64,000 nucleotides of DNA from Alphaproteobacteria bacterium (lineage in GTDB: Bacteria > Pseudomonadota > Alphaproteobacteria > UBA6615): the NCBI GenBank assembly GCA_039980135.1, contig JBDXCV010000009.1:195854-259853 (forward strand), given 5' to 3'. Made by a program: the position numbers and the translations under genes. Shown in pieces: positions 15,999 to 23,821 of the stretch. The notes under the pieces are model-generated. The model did not search any database. It saw only the letters and a list, made by a program, of their open reading frames with translations, and was not told the DNA's origin. Position 1 is the stretch's first letter. Each line of letters opens with the position of its first letter.

Positions 15999-16493
15999 TC
16001 AGCAGTCCACCCAGCCGTCGGCGGTCTTGAGGCGGTGGGTGATGTTGTTCTGGGGCGTCAGCATCGCCTCGATGAAGCAGCCCTTCTTGGCCGCCTCGAT
16101 CAGCCGCAGCTGATCCTCGACCGGCGATTCCGTGTCCATGGAGATGTCCATATGGATGCTCTTGGGCGCAGACTCATAGGGTTCGCGGCCCTTCTGGGTC
16201 GCCACCCATTCGCAGCGGCAGGAAATCTTCGGGTCCTCGATGTCCACACGCAGGCGCTTGGAGAAGGCGCGCATCTGGGTCATCAGGCAGGAGGTCAGCC
16301 CGGCGATGAAATAGGCGATCGGCAGCGGGGCCGAGCCGTCGCCGCCATGGAAACCATACTCGTCCGACGCCATCTGCCACTCGATGACCTCGGGCACCAT
16401 CAGGCGTACATCCATCTCGCAGCGCATCTTGCCCACACCCGTGGCATCGCACTCGAACGCCACGTCGAAACTCTTGATATCGTCTTTCGCCAT
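15999..16493 (-). CDS. OsmC/Ohr family peroxiredoxin-like protein
   Basis: This 164-residue protein has the OsmC fold. The first redox cysteine is seen in IAGLTSCLMTQMRAF and the second in AAKKGCFIEAML, the places of the reactive pair in OsmC proteins, which reduce organic hydroperoxides in the cytosol using lipoylated or dithiol partners. The sequence between (KISCRCEWVATQKGREPYESAP) matches the family. ATG 16493 (MAKDDIKSF) fits the family N-terminus; the longer frame has no support. It is divergent from the SDR gene at 16659, and stands alone. Its target peroxide is unknown. Confidence 0.85.
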   Translation of the reverse strand: MAKDDIKSFDVAFECDATGVGKMRCEMDVRLMVPEVIEWQMASDEYGFHGGDGSAPLPIAYFIAGLTSCLMTQMRAFSKRLRVDIEDPKISCRCEWVATQKGREPYESAPKSIHMDISMDTESPVEDQLRLIEAAKKGCFIEAMLTPQNNITHRLKTADGWVDC

Positions 16494-16658
16494 CGTCTTC
16501 GTCCCCGGTGTATTGGTGGTTTTATTGTTCGCTGCCCGGATTGTGCCGTAGGCTTGCCGCCATGCAAAGAGGCGGCGAGACAAAGGCAAGATTGAACCAA
16601 AAGCCCCAAATCGCTATGCATGGGGGAACATCAAAAAGAACCAACCGGGGGAAGTTCC

Positions 16659-17399
16659 ATGTCGAAAGTTTTGATCGTGACCGGCGGCAGCCGGGGCCTG
16701 GGTGCGGCCACCTGCATCGCGGCGGCTGAACAGGGCTATGAGGCCATCTGCGTCAACTATGTGGGCAACAAGGAGCGTGCCGACCAGGTCGTCGGGGCCT
16801 GCGAGAAGGCCGGCGCGAAGGCCCTCGCCGTGCAGGCCGACATCACCAGGGAAGCCGACATCGTGCGGATGTTCGAGACCGTGGACAAGGAACTCGGGAC
16901 CGTTACCCATCTGGTGAACAGCGCGGGCATTGTCGGCCCCTATGCGCGCGTCGACGAGTTGGACGACTGGAATGCGCTGGAAGAGCTCTGGACGCTCAAC
17001 ATCACCTCGACGATGATCTGCTGCCGCGAGGCCATCAAGCGCATGTCGACCAAGCATGGCGGCAAGGGTGGCGCGATCGTCAACCTGTCGTCCGCAGCCT
17101 CCCATCTGGGTGGTGCCGGCGTGAACGTGCCCTACGCAGCCTCGAAAGGCGCGATCGATTCAATGAACTGGGGCATGGCCCAGGAAGTGGCCGCCGAGGG
17201 CATTCGCGTCAACGCGGTCAGCCCCGGTGTCATCGACACCGAGATCCAGCCCGAGGGCCGGGTCGAGGCCGTAGGCCCGAACCTGCCGATGAAACGCGTC
17301 GGCCAGGCCTCGGAAGTCGCCGCCGCCATCCTGTTCCTGCTGTCGGACGACGCGTCCTATATCGCCGGCACCAAGGTCAACGTCTCGGGCGCGCGGTAG
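16659..17399 (+). CDS. Classical short-chain dehydrogenase/reductase (FabG-like)
   Basis: This 246-residue classical SDR has the cofactor motif TGGSRGLG (residues 8-15), the NSAG structural motif, a catalytic Ser-Tyr-Lys set in SSAASHLGGAGVNVPYAASKGA and the C-terminal PGVIDTEI segment. It would be a cytosolic NAD(P)-dependent alcohol/ketone oxidoreductase; the substrate is unknown. ATG 16659 follows GGGGGAAG and agrees with family N-termini. It is monocistronic, divergent from the OsmC gene and followed by a repeat cluster. Fatty acid or polyhydroxyalkanoate synthesis cannot be excluded, but no acyl carrier genes are nearby. Confidence 0.88.
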   Translation: MSKVLIVTGGSRGLGAATCIAAAEQGYEAICVNYVGNKERADQVVGACEKAGAKALAVQADITREADIVRMFETVDKELGTVTHLVNSAGIVGPYARVDELDDWNALEELWTLNITSTMICCREAIKRMSTKHGGKGGAIVNLSSAASHLGGAGVNVPYAASKGAIDSMNWGMAQEVAAEGIRVNAVSPGVIDTEIQPEGRVEAVGPNLPMKRVGQASEVAAAILFLLSDDASYIAGTKVNVSGAR

Positions 17400-17431
17400 G
17401 CCCGCCCCGACAAGGCACGTACCAATCGACG

Positions 17432-17533
17432 TAGGGCGGGTTTCAAACCCGCCCTACTTCGTCATGCCCGGGCTTGACCCGGGCATCTCATGCACCTGCG
17501 ACGGAGATGCGCGGATCAAGTCCGCGCATGACG
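17432..17533. repeat. REP-like cluster (families D and A)
   Basis: A family D unit (17432-17456, GGCGGGTTTCAAACCCGCC) is followed by family A units at 17460-17489 (arms GCCCGGG/CCCGGGC) and 17506-17533 (arms GCGCGGA/TCCGCGC). They fill the space between two convergent genes and could stop transcription from both sides. Confidence 0.7.
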
Positions 17534-17585
17534 AAACTGGTTGATAGTCCGGGTCGGACCGCGGCACGCGCGGTCAGTAGACCTT

Positions 17586-17990
17586 TCATGTGTAGGGCAA
17601 CGTGTTGCCCTTTTCCATGACCGCCGCGAATGTGCGCTCGGGCGCAATCATCTCCACACGCACGCCGTCAGGGTCCTCACGGGGCGTCAGTCGATATGAC
17701 CGCGCCGCGAAATCCGTATTGTCATAGGTCAGGCTGAGGACGTTGTCGGGATCGAGGGACCAGCTGCCGCTCTCGATGGTGCAGGGGAAGTACCAGTCGA
17801 AATTCCCGAACCGGCCGAAATGGATCAGGTTCTCCTGCCCGTCCACGCCGGGATAGATCAGCGTGTTCTCGGTCAGGAAGGTCGGCGCGGGCAACCCGGA
17901 TTCGGCATTCGCCGGCGCGGAAAGCACGAGCATTCCAACCGCGGCAACCGCCGCTTTCAGCCAGTTTGTATATGCACGGCATCTGTTCAT
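17586..17990 (-). CDS. Small exported protein of unknown function
   Basis: I do not recognise the family. The 134-residue protein begins with a clear Sec signal peptide: a basic N-region (MNRCRAYTNWLK), a hydrophobic core (AAVAAVGMLVL) and an SAPANA cleavage site. The mature part of about 105 residues is rich in aromatic and acidic residues with no cysteine pair except one Cys in WYFPCTIESG, and has no other motif. It should be periplasmic. In-frame ATGs exist at 18011, 17996 and 17990; the last has a GAGAG ribosome-like site seven bases upstream. A 16-base palindrome lies just upstream at 18024-18039. Confidence 0.65.
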   Translation of the reverse strand: MNRCRAYTNWLKAAVAAVGMLVLSAPANAESGLPAPTFLTENTLIYPGVDGQENLIHFGRFGNFDWYFPCTIESGSWSLDPDNVLSLTYDNTDFAARSYRLTPREDPDGVRVEMIAPERTFAAVMEKGNTLPYT

Positions 17991-18023
17991 GAGCATACTC
18001 TCATATGCCATCATCGCACCCGC

Positions 18024-18039
18024 ATTGATCCGGATCAAT
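18024..18039. promoter_or_regulatory. Perfect palindrome ATTGATCCGGATCAAT, possible operator
   Basis: This 16-base perfect dyad lies 34-49 bases upstream of the start of the small exported protein. It does not belong to any of the four REP-like families. Its position suits a repressor or activator site. Confidence 0.35.
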
Positions 18040-18095
18040 CGCAAGAATGATCCGCCCCGTTGTGGATTTCATGAACAGGATCATCCAAGCAATGT

Positions 18096-18249
18096 CGTCA
18101 TGCCCGCACGCGTTGCGGCCATCCACGTCATCGGGTCACGTGACATCACCACGTGGATGGCCGGATCAAGTCCGGCCATGGCGGTATTTGTCTGAAAATC
18201 CGGGCGCACACAACACCATCGTCATGCCCGGACTTGATCCGGGCATCTC
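18096..18249. repeat. Three REP-like palindromes, last cluster of the series
   Basis: Units at 18096-18126, 18156-18181 and 18220-18249 (family A) fill the gap before the first selenoprotein gene. The first two with their spacer repeat the composite at 3390-3476, including CCACGTCATCGG and CACGTGGATGGCC. I see no further copy of these families between here and 64000. Confidence 0.75.
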
Positions 18250-18273
18250 GGCACAAATCTACACAAGCCGACC

Positions 18274-19365
18274 CTACATGTGCCGGAACGTGTTGATCGC
18301 GGTGCTGAAGTCGTTGATGCCGAGCTGTTCGCGCAATTCCACGGTGTCGTTGAACATCGGCATGTCGAGGGGAATGCCGAGGGCATTGGCCATCCGGTCG
18401 TTCTTGGTGAAATCCCCGGCGATGGCCGAGATGCCGGCGATGGCGACAGGGCCGAGCGCTGCGGCAAGCTCGGTGCGCACCTCGTCCAGCGCCTTGCGGT
18501 CGGTGCCCAGCACCAGATCGGAAAACGCCAGCAACAGATTGCCATGGGGGACGCCGCTGTCCAGTTCCGGCCGCACGAGGGCTTCCGGGTTCACATTCAG
18601 GTTTATCGCTTTGCCACTCTCACGGAGGTTCCTTGCATGCCCGGTCGTTCAGTAAAAGCAGTCGTTGAGCGCTGACACACGCCCCGCGACGACCTCCGTC
18701 TGGGGCCGCGTCAGCCCCTCGTGATAGTGGAGATCGAACTCCATCAGCCTGTCGACGGGCACATACTGCGCGCCTTCGAGTTCCAGATTGGCGCGATACT
18801 CGTCGGGCACGAGGCTCAGACAGCGAAATATGAAGGGGCTCCACTTACCGAGGAGTTCCCGGGCGAATTCACCGCCCTCGGGCAGGTTGGGAATTGTCGG
18901 CACGAAGGCCTCTTGCTGTTTCGCCTCGGCGGGGCGAACCCGCGACGGCTCACCGGGCTCGGGCGCAGGCAAGGGCCGCAGGGGCACGCCGAGGCCGCGG
19001 GCGAAAACATCGAGATTGGTGATGAATGCCACCAGCGCGATGATCTCGGTATATTCCGCATCGCTCAGGCCGGTACCAATGGCCGCCTTGTAGAAATCCT
19101 CGTTCACGACCCTGGGGGTCACGGCTACGGTCGCGATAATGTCGCGCACGACCCTCGGCAGTTCGAAATCGCTGACGGCGCCGCCATCCTCCGGCGCCTC
19201 GAGCACGCCGGCATCGATCCCCGCCTGGCGCGCGGCGGAAACCACCGCGATGCGCTGCGCGCCGCTGCCCCAGGTGCCGGGCTTGCCGAACCGGTCGAAC
19301 TGGGCCTGGTGGGCCGCCTCGAGGTGAGGGCGGACCGGAAAGGGTGAATCTTCATACAGGCGCAT
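18274..19365 (-). CDS. AhpD-like selenoprotein with in-frame UGA (Sec239), copy 1
   Basis: Read through one UGA (18649-18651), this is a 363-residue protein. Residues 1-238 hold an N-terminal carboxymuconolactone-decarboxylase-like domain (GLSDAEYTEIIALVAFITN) and end RVSALNDCFY; the UGA follows, then TTGHARNLRESGKA and a C-terminal part ending INTFRHM. The junction gives Cys236-Phe-Tyr-Sec239-x-x-x-His243, the C-x-x-C-x-x-x-H redox site of AhpD with selenocysteine for the second cysteine. The downstream frame stays open for 125 codons and matches the paralogue at 19514. AhpD-like proteins act as cytosolic thiol/peroxide reductases. ATG 19365 (MRLYEDSPFP) matches the paralogue. A cysteine-to-UGA recoding by tRNA-Sec requires sel genes elsewhere, none being in this window. 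Confidence 0.85.
18616..18629 (-). other. Candidate bacterial SECIS hairpin, copy 1
   Basis: The RNA downstream of the UGA can fold as ACCUC-CGU-GAG(A)GU, five base pairs with one bulged A and a CGU loop. The loop begins 24 bases after the UGA, within the window used by bacterial SECIS elements, and has a G in its first two bases. The stem is short and other folds are possible. Confidence 0.4.
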
Positions 19366-19513
19366 CGAACATTCGCCATCCGCCGACGGCGTCCATCGTT
19401 GAATGTATACCTGATTCAGTACCAGACCCGGGAACAGGATTGCACCCCGTGGCAAACGAAGATGGCAAGGCTCCCATGTGCGTCCGGCATGGCCGCACCC
19501 GTTTGCACCGGCG

Positions 19514-20605
19514 TTACATGTGCCGGAAGGTGTTCGCCGCCGACCGGTAGTTGTTGAGGCCGAGTTGCTCGCGCAACTCCTCGGTGCCCTTGAGGACGGG
19601 CGGGTCCACGGGAATGCCGAGGCCGTTGGCGACCCGATCGTTCTTGGTAAAATTACCGGCGATGGCCGCCGCCCCGGCGATGGCTTCGGGTCCGAGTGCC
19701 GCGGCGAGCGCCGCGCGGGCCGTATCCAGCGCTGCGCGGTCGGTGCCGATGATCGCCTCGGCGAAGGCCAGCAGCAGGTCGCCATGGGGCACACCGATAT
19801 CCAGTTCCGGCCGCACCAGCGCTTCCGGGTTCACATTCAGGTTTCTTGCTTGTCCACTCTCACGGAGGAACCGGGCATGCCCGGTGGTTCAGTAGAAGCA
19901 ATCGTTGAGCGCGGACACCCGCCCGGCGACGACCTCCACCTGGGGCCGGGTCAGCCCCTCATGATGGTCGAAGTCGAACTCCATGATCTTCTCGAGCGGC
20001 AGATACTGGGCGCGCTCGAGCGCGATATGGTCGTTGAACTCTTCCGGCACCAGGCTCATGGCCCGCATGATGTAGGGCTTGAACGGGCCGTACATCGCCT
20101 TGGCCACCTCGCCGCCCTCGGGCGGGTTGGGAATGGTCGGCACGAAGGCCTGCTCCTGCACGGCCTCGGGCGGGCGCACCCGTGACGGTTCGCCGGGCTC
20201 GGGCGCCGGGAGGGGCCGCAGCGGGACGCCAATGCCGCGCGCGAATACATCGAGATCGGTGATGAAGGACACCAGGCCGACGATTTCGGTGTATTCGGCA
20301 TCGCTCAGCCCGCTGCCGATCGCCGCATTGTAGAATTCCAGATCCACATCCTTGGGTCGCACCGCGACCGTGGCGATGATGTCCTGCACCACCTTGGGCA
20401 GTTCCAAGTCACTCGTGGTGCCACCGTCTTCGGGTGCTTCGAGCACGCCGGCGTCGACCCCCGCCTGGCGCGCGGCCGCGATCACCGCGATCCGCTGGGC
20501 GCCGCTGCCCCAGGTGCCGGGCTGGCCGAACCGGTCGAACTGGGCCTGATGGGCGGCTTCCAGGTCCGCGCGGACCGGGAAGGGTGAATCTTCATACAGG
20601 CGCAT
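19514..20605 (-). CDS. AhpD-like selenoprotein with in-frame UGA (Sec239), copy 2
   Basis: This tandem paralogue has exactly the same length (363 codons) and the same UGA position (codon 239; 19889-19891). The motif is Cys236-Phe-Tyr-Sec239-Thr-Thr-Gly-His243, followed by ARFLRESGQARNLNVNPEAL, which aligns with copy 1 without gaps. Upstream (LSDAEYTEIVGLVSFITDLD) and downstream (GNFTKNDRVANGLGIPVDPP) parts are conserved to the same degree, as expected for one continuous protein rather than two genes. The start is ATG 20605 (MRLYED), or GTG 20614. It lies 102 bases after hupE on the same strand and 148 bases before copy 1, so the three may be co-transcribed. It is a probable cytosolic redox enzyme; the substrate is unknown. 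Confidence 0.85.
19856..19869 (-). other. Candidate bacterial SECIS hairpin, copy 2
   Basis: The same CCUC-CGU-GAG(A)G hairpin as in copy 1 is present at the same distance from the UGA; the 14-base CTCCGTGAGAGTGG stretch is identical in both genes. A second, stronger palindrome (CCGGGCATGCCCGG) lies 8-21 bases after this UGA but is not kept in copy 1, so it is the weaker candidate. Confidence 0.4.
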
Positions 20606-20707
20606 CCGGATCACCGTTGGCTTGGTTGAACTCGCGTAACCCTAACAGAAAAAGGCGCCGGCCTGCGCCCGCGCCCTCTTCAATTCCAGTTGTTCGGCGC
20701 CGTTCGC

Positions 20708-21361
20708 TCAGACGACCCAGCCCATGGCCGAGAAGACCAGGCCTTCGGCATTTTCGAGCGTCAGGAACACGCCGACCCCCGCCACGACCGCGCCCGCGAT
20801 GCGCGCCTGAACGGCGCTCGCCTCGGTGGCCTTCAGCGCCGTGCCGACAAACCAGCCGGCCGCCAGCGCGACCAGATACTGGGTCGCACCCAAACCAATC
20901 AGGTAACCGATCAACACGGCATTGCTTACGCCTGCCTCCTGCGCCGCGATCGACCCGCCGAAGGCTGAACCGTGGAACAGGCCGAACAACGTGAAGAGCA
21001 CGACCGCCGGGCCGATACCGAGCGCCCGGCCGGAAAGCACGAACCCACCCAACACGAGCAGGGAAAGTCCGATGACGATCTCCGCCGCCGGTAGCGCCAG
21101 GCCCAGGCTCATCACCAATGTGCCGATCAGCATCGCTGCAATATACGTCGCCGGCGCGACGAGGCGATGGCCGGTATAGAGCGCCGCAATACCGACCAGC
21201 GCGATGAAGAAGAGATGGTCAAAGCCGAGGATCGGGTGACCGATGCCCGACAGGACACCATGGGCGAAAGTCTCCATCGGCATGCCGCCGAGCGGATGAT
21301 GCGCCAAGGCAGGCGTCGAGAAGGACAGCAAGGCACCGGCAGCGATCAGGTATTTTTTCAT
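20708..21361 (-). CDS. hupE: HupE/UreJ family metal permease
   Basis: This 217-residue protein has an N-terminal signal-like segment (MKKYLIAAGALLSFSTPALA) and about six transmembrane helices. The HupE/UreJ hallmark HPILGFDHLFFIAL lies near residue 41, and a second histidine motif FGLFHGSAFGG follows. Family members are secondary nickel or cobalt transporters linked to hydrogenase or urease maturation; none of those genes is in the window. ATG 21361 follows GAGGGGA. It lies upstream of the selenoprotein pair on the same strand. The exact metal and direction of transport cannot be told. The longer frame (starting 33 bases upstream) lacks a ribosome site. Confidence 0.85.
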   Translation of the reverse strand: MKKYLIAAGALLSFSTPALAHHPLGGMPMETFAHGVLSGIGHPILGFDHLFFIALVGIAALYTGHRLVAPATYIAAMLIGTLVMSLGLALPAAEIVIGLSLLVLGGFVLSGRALGIGPAVVLFTLFGLFHGSAFGGSIAAQEAGVSNAVLIGYLIGLGATQYLVALAAGWFVGTALKATEASAVQARIAGAVVAGVGVFLTLENAEGLVFSAMGWVV

Positions 21362-21390
21362 GATTCCCCTCAGGATATTCGTTCCGCGCG

Positions 21391-21406
21391 GCAAACGAAG
21401 GTTTGC
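21391..21406 (-). other. Hairpin in hupE leader
   Basis: GCAAAC-GAAG-GTTTGC forms a perfect 6-base-pair stem with a tetraloop, 30-45 bases upstream of the hupE start. A cobalamin or nickel riboswitch core was looked for and not found; the element may be a simple leader hairpin. GCAAACGAAG also occurs at 19453-19462, upstream of selenoprotein copy 1. Confidence 0.35.
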
Positions 21407-21502
21407 ACCGGAATTAGATTCTCAGTGGGGATCAGCATTCGCGAAAACGTGGTCGAAGGCAACAGCTTTCGGCCCGAAATGCCCTGTCCGTGGGGACGGT
21501 TT

Positions 21503-22516
21503 TCAGATTTCGACGACGACCTTGCCGAAATGGCGGCCCTCGCGCAGATGCGCCATCGCGGCGGGCAGCGTGTCGAGACTGAAGCGCCGCTCGTCCAGCG
21601 CCGGCTTGAGGCCGTTCCGTTCGATCGCCCGGAGCATCGCTTCGAACTGTTCGCGCGAGCCGCAGGTAACTCCTTCGAGGCGGATCTTGCGGGTCACCAC
21701 CAGCGGCAGCCGGAATTCATGATTGGCACCCGACAGCACGCCGATCAGCATCACCGCCCCGCCCAGACGGACCGCCTTGATCGACTGCTCCAGCGTGCCG
21801 GCACCGCCGACCTCGACGACCAGATCAAGCCCGCGCCCGCCGGAGATCTCGCGCGCCGGCCGCGCCCATTCGGGCGTGTCCACATAGTTGATCAGGTGAT
21901 CGGCGCCCAGCGATCGCAGGCGTTCGAGTTTCGCGTCCGACGACGAAGTCGCGATGACCTCCGCGCCCGCCATCTTGGCGAACAGCAGCGCGAAGGCCGA
22001 AACCCCGCCCGAACCTTGTGTGAGGACCAGGTCCCCGGGTTTCACGCCGCCCTGATCGAATACCGCGCTCCACGCCGTCAATCCGGCACAGGGCAGCGCG
22101 GCGGCCTCCGCATCCGACAAGTGCGACGGCGTGTGGCAGAGGCCGTACGCCGGCAACACCCGCAGCTCGCAGGCCATGCCGTCGATCTGCCCGCCCAGCC
22201 CGGAGTGGAGGCCAGCCTCATCGGGTTCGCCCGCCAGCCATTCCTGGAAGAAATTCGCCACGACCCGGTCGCCGACAGCAAAACGCGTGACACCGGCGCC
22301 GACCGCGACCACCTCGCCCGCGCCGTCGGACACAGGAATCAGGTTCTCGGTGCGCTGGCGCGAGCCGTAGCCGCCCTCGACCGTCAGCAGGTCGCGGTAG
22401 TTGAGCGTCGCGGCCCGCACCCGGACGAGCACCTCGCCCGGGCCCGGTTCGGGGTCCGGCAAGTCGACAACCGAAAGATTGTCGAGACCCGCCTTTGAAA
22501 GGACCGCCGCGCGCAT
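21503..22516 (-). CDS. Zinc-independent medium-chain dehydrogenase (quinone oxidoreductase-like)
   Basis: This 337-residue MDR protein has the GroES-like N-domain (NYRDLLTVEGGYG, PVSDGAGEVVAVGAGVTRFAVGDRV) and a Rossmann domain with LVLTQGSGGVSAFALLFAKMAGA. Cysteine zinc ligands of alcohol dehydrogenases are absent, so it belongs with the quinone oxidoreductase/zeta-crystallin-like group, which uses NADPH to reduce quinones or enones. ATG 22516 is the only start that fits the family N-terminus (MRAAVLSKAGLDNLSVV). It ends 9 bases downstream of the MscS gene stop on the same strand and may be co-transcribed. The substrate is unknown. Confidence 0.85.
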   Translation of the reverse strand: MRAAVLSKAGLDNLSVVDLPDPEPGPGEVLVRVRAATLNYRDLLTVEGGYGSRQRTENLIPVSDGAGEVVAVGAGVTRFAVGDRVVANFFQEWLAGEPDEAGLHSGLGGQIDGMACELRVLPAYGLCHTPSHLSDAEAAALPCAGLTAWSAVFDQGGVKPGDLVLTQGSGGVSAFALLFAKMAGAEVIATSSSDAKLERLRSLGADHLINYVDTPEWARPAREISGGRGLDLVVEVGGAGTLEQSIKAVRLGGAVMLIGVLSGANHEFRLPLVVTRKIRLEGVTCGSREQFEAMLRAIERNGLKPALDERRFSLDTLPAAMAHLREGRHFGKVVVEI

Positions 22517-22525
22517 GTTTGACCG

Positions 22526-23356
22526 CTACTCGGCGGCGTTGACGTGATGGACCACCTGCTGCGGGAACGGGATCGAGATGCCGTCCGCCTCGAGCTGTTC
22601 CTTGAGCTTTTTGGTGATGTCCCAGCGAACGCCCCAGTAATCAGCGGCATTTACCCAGACACGCACGACGATGTTCACCGAGCTGTCGGCCAGTTCGGCG
22701 ACGGCGACGACCGATTCAGGATCCTTGAGCGCGCGGCTTTCCTCGCCGATCACCCGATTGATGGTGGCCATGGCGGTATCGATATTGTCGCCATAGTCGA
22801 TGCCCATCATCAGATCCACGCGCCGCGTCGGGTTGGCGCTGAAGTTCTGGATTGCCGTGCCCCAGATCTGTCCGTTCGGCACGATGATCTTCACATTGTC
22901 GCCGGTCGCCATTTCCGTGGTGAACAGGCCGACCTCCTTGACCGTGCCCGTCTGGCCGCCGGCGGTGATGAAATCACCGATCTTGAAGGGCCGGAACATC
23001 AGCAGCATCACACCAGCCGCGACATTGCTGAGCGTACCCTGCAGGGCGAGACCGATGGCCAGGCCCGCGGCACCGAAGACCGCCACGAGGCTGGTCGCCT
23101 CGACCCCGAAGCGCTGCAGCGCGGCGATGATGACGAAGGCGATGATTGCGTAGCGGACGATGCTGCCGAAGAAGCGGACCAGCGTCGCATCAACGCGGCC
23201 GGTGCGGCTCAGGGCACGCTCCAGTGAACGGCGCGCCCACCCGGCGGCGATGAAGCCGATGACGATGATGGCCAACGCACCGAGCACGTTCAGCCCGTAG
23301 CTCGCCAGCACCGTATAGATTTGTTCGATCAGGTTTTGAATGTCTTCATTGCTCAT
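22526..23356 (-). CDS. MscS family small-conductance mechanosensitive channel
   Basis: This 276-residue membrane protein has three N-terminal helices, the third being the glycine/alanine-rich pore helix GAAGLAIGLALQGTLSNVAAGVMLL, followed by the beta-domain FRPFKIGDFITAGGQTGTVKEV and a C-terminal alpha/beta domain ending NAAE. Length and order match E. coli MscS (286 residues). It would open under membrane tension to release solutes in hypo-osmotic shock, as a heptamer in the inner membrane. The ATG at 23356 starts MSNEDIQNLIEQI. It precedes the MDR gene by 9 bases. A small membrane protein lies just upstream on the same strand. Confidence 0.9.
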   Translation of the reverse strand: MSNEDIQNLIEQIYTVLASYGLNVLGALAIIVIGFIAAGWARRSLERALSRTGRVDATLVRFFGSIVRYAIIAFVIIAALQRFGVEATSLVAVFGAAGLAIGLALQGTLSNVAAGVMLLMFRPFKIGDFITAGGQTGTVKEVGLFTTEMATGDNVKIIVPNGQIWGTAIQNFSANPTRRVDLMMGIDYGDNIDTAMATINRVIGEESRALKDPESVVAVAELADSSVNIVVRVWVNAADYWGVRWDITKKLKEQLEADGISIPFPQQVVHHVNAAE

Positions 23357-23431
23357 TGTGCTTACCCCTGGTTTTTATTCCTGGCTGCGCGCCTCCCCAC
23401 GCTCGCGAACCAGCTGGTTTTCGAAATTCTG

Positions 23432-23680
23432 TTACCGCCGCCGTGCGATTCTGATCGCTGTCAAAATCACCCAGATCGGGATCACCACGACAGCCCCGAT
23501 CAGGACGAAGGGCACGGCCCATTCCACAGTGTCCGCGATCACATTGAAGATACTCTCAACCGTCCCGCCCACGGCACCGAGCAGCGATTCCGGCCGGATA
23601 TCGAACGCCGACAGGACGAGCCCGATGATCAGGGACAGGATAAACAGCCGCAACAATGTGGAGCCGAGATTGCGAGGCAT
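23432..23680 (-). CDS. Small membrane protein (DUF6460-like)
   Basis: This 82-residue protein has two hydrophobic helices (LLRLFILSLIIGLVLSAF and VPFVLIGAVVVIPIWVILTAI), an acidic linker and a basic C-terminus (RIARRR). The pattern matches the small alphaproteobacterial DUF6460 proteins of unknown function. The start at 23680 (MPRNLGSTLLRLF) is chosen from family length; the open frame extends to 23782 but that part is repeat-poor and not membrane-like, and neither start has a good ribosome site. It lies 75 bases upstream of the mechanosensitive channel gene on the same strand. Confidence 0.65.
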   Translation of the reverse strand: MPRNLGSTLLRLFILSLIIGLVLSAFDIRPESLLGAVGGTVESIFNVIADTVEWAVPFVLIGAVVVIPIWVILTAIRIARRR

Positions 23681-23821
23681 CTGGGTATCAATGTGTGGTG
23701 GAAACCCGAGGGTTTTAGGCGACTGCGGGCGTGGCGTCGATAACTTTTCCGCCGCCGGGACGTCCCGCGGCCCGGCGGTCACACATCGCGGTCACACAGC
23801 AGAGCGCCCGTGGCGAAAGCC

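Noticed and set aside
18649-19794. An apparent 381-residue protein starting near 19794 and ending at the UGA
   Set aside because: Its first 140 or so residues are the antisense or shifted reading of selenoprotein copy 2 and repeat-free spacer; the true start is ATG 19365, as in the paralogue, and the UGA is internal.
21361-21500. Cobalamin or nickel riboswitch upstream of hupE
   Set aside because: GGTGCAAACC resembles part of a B12 box, but the surrounding conserved core and P1-P6 pairings could not be found.
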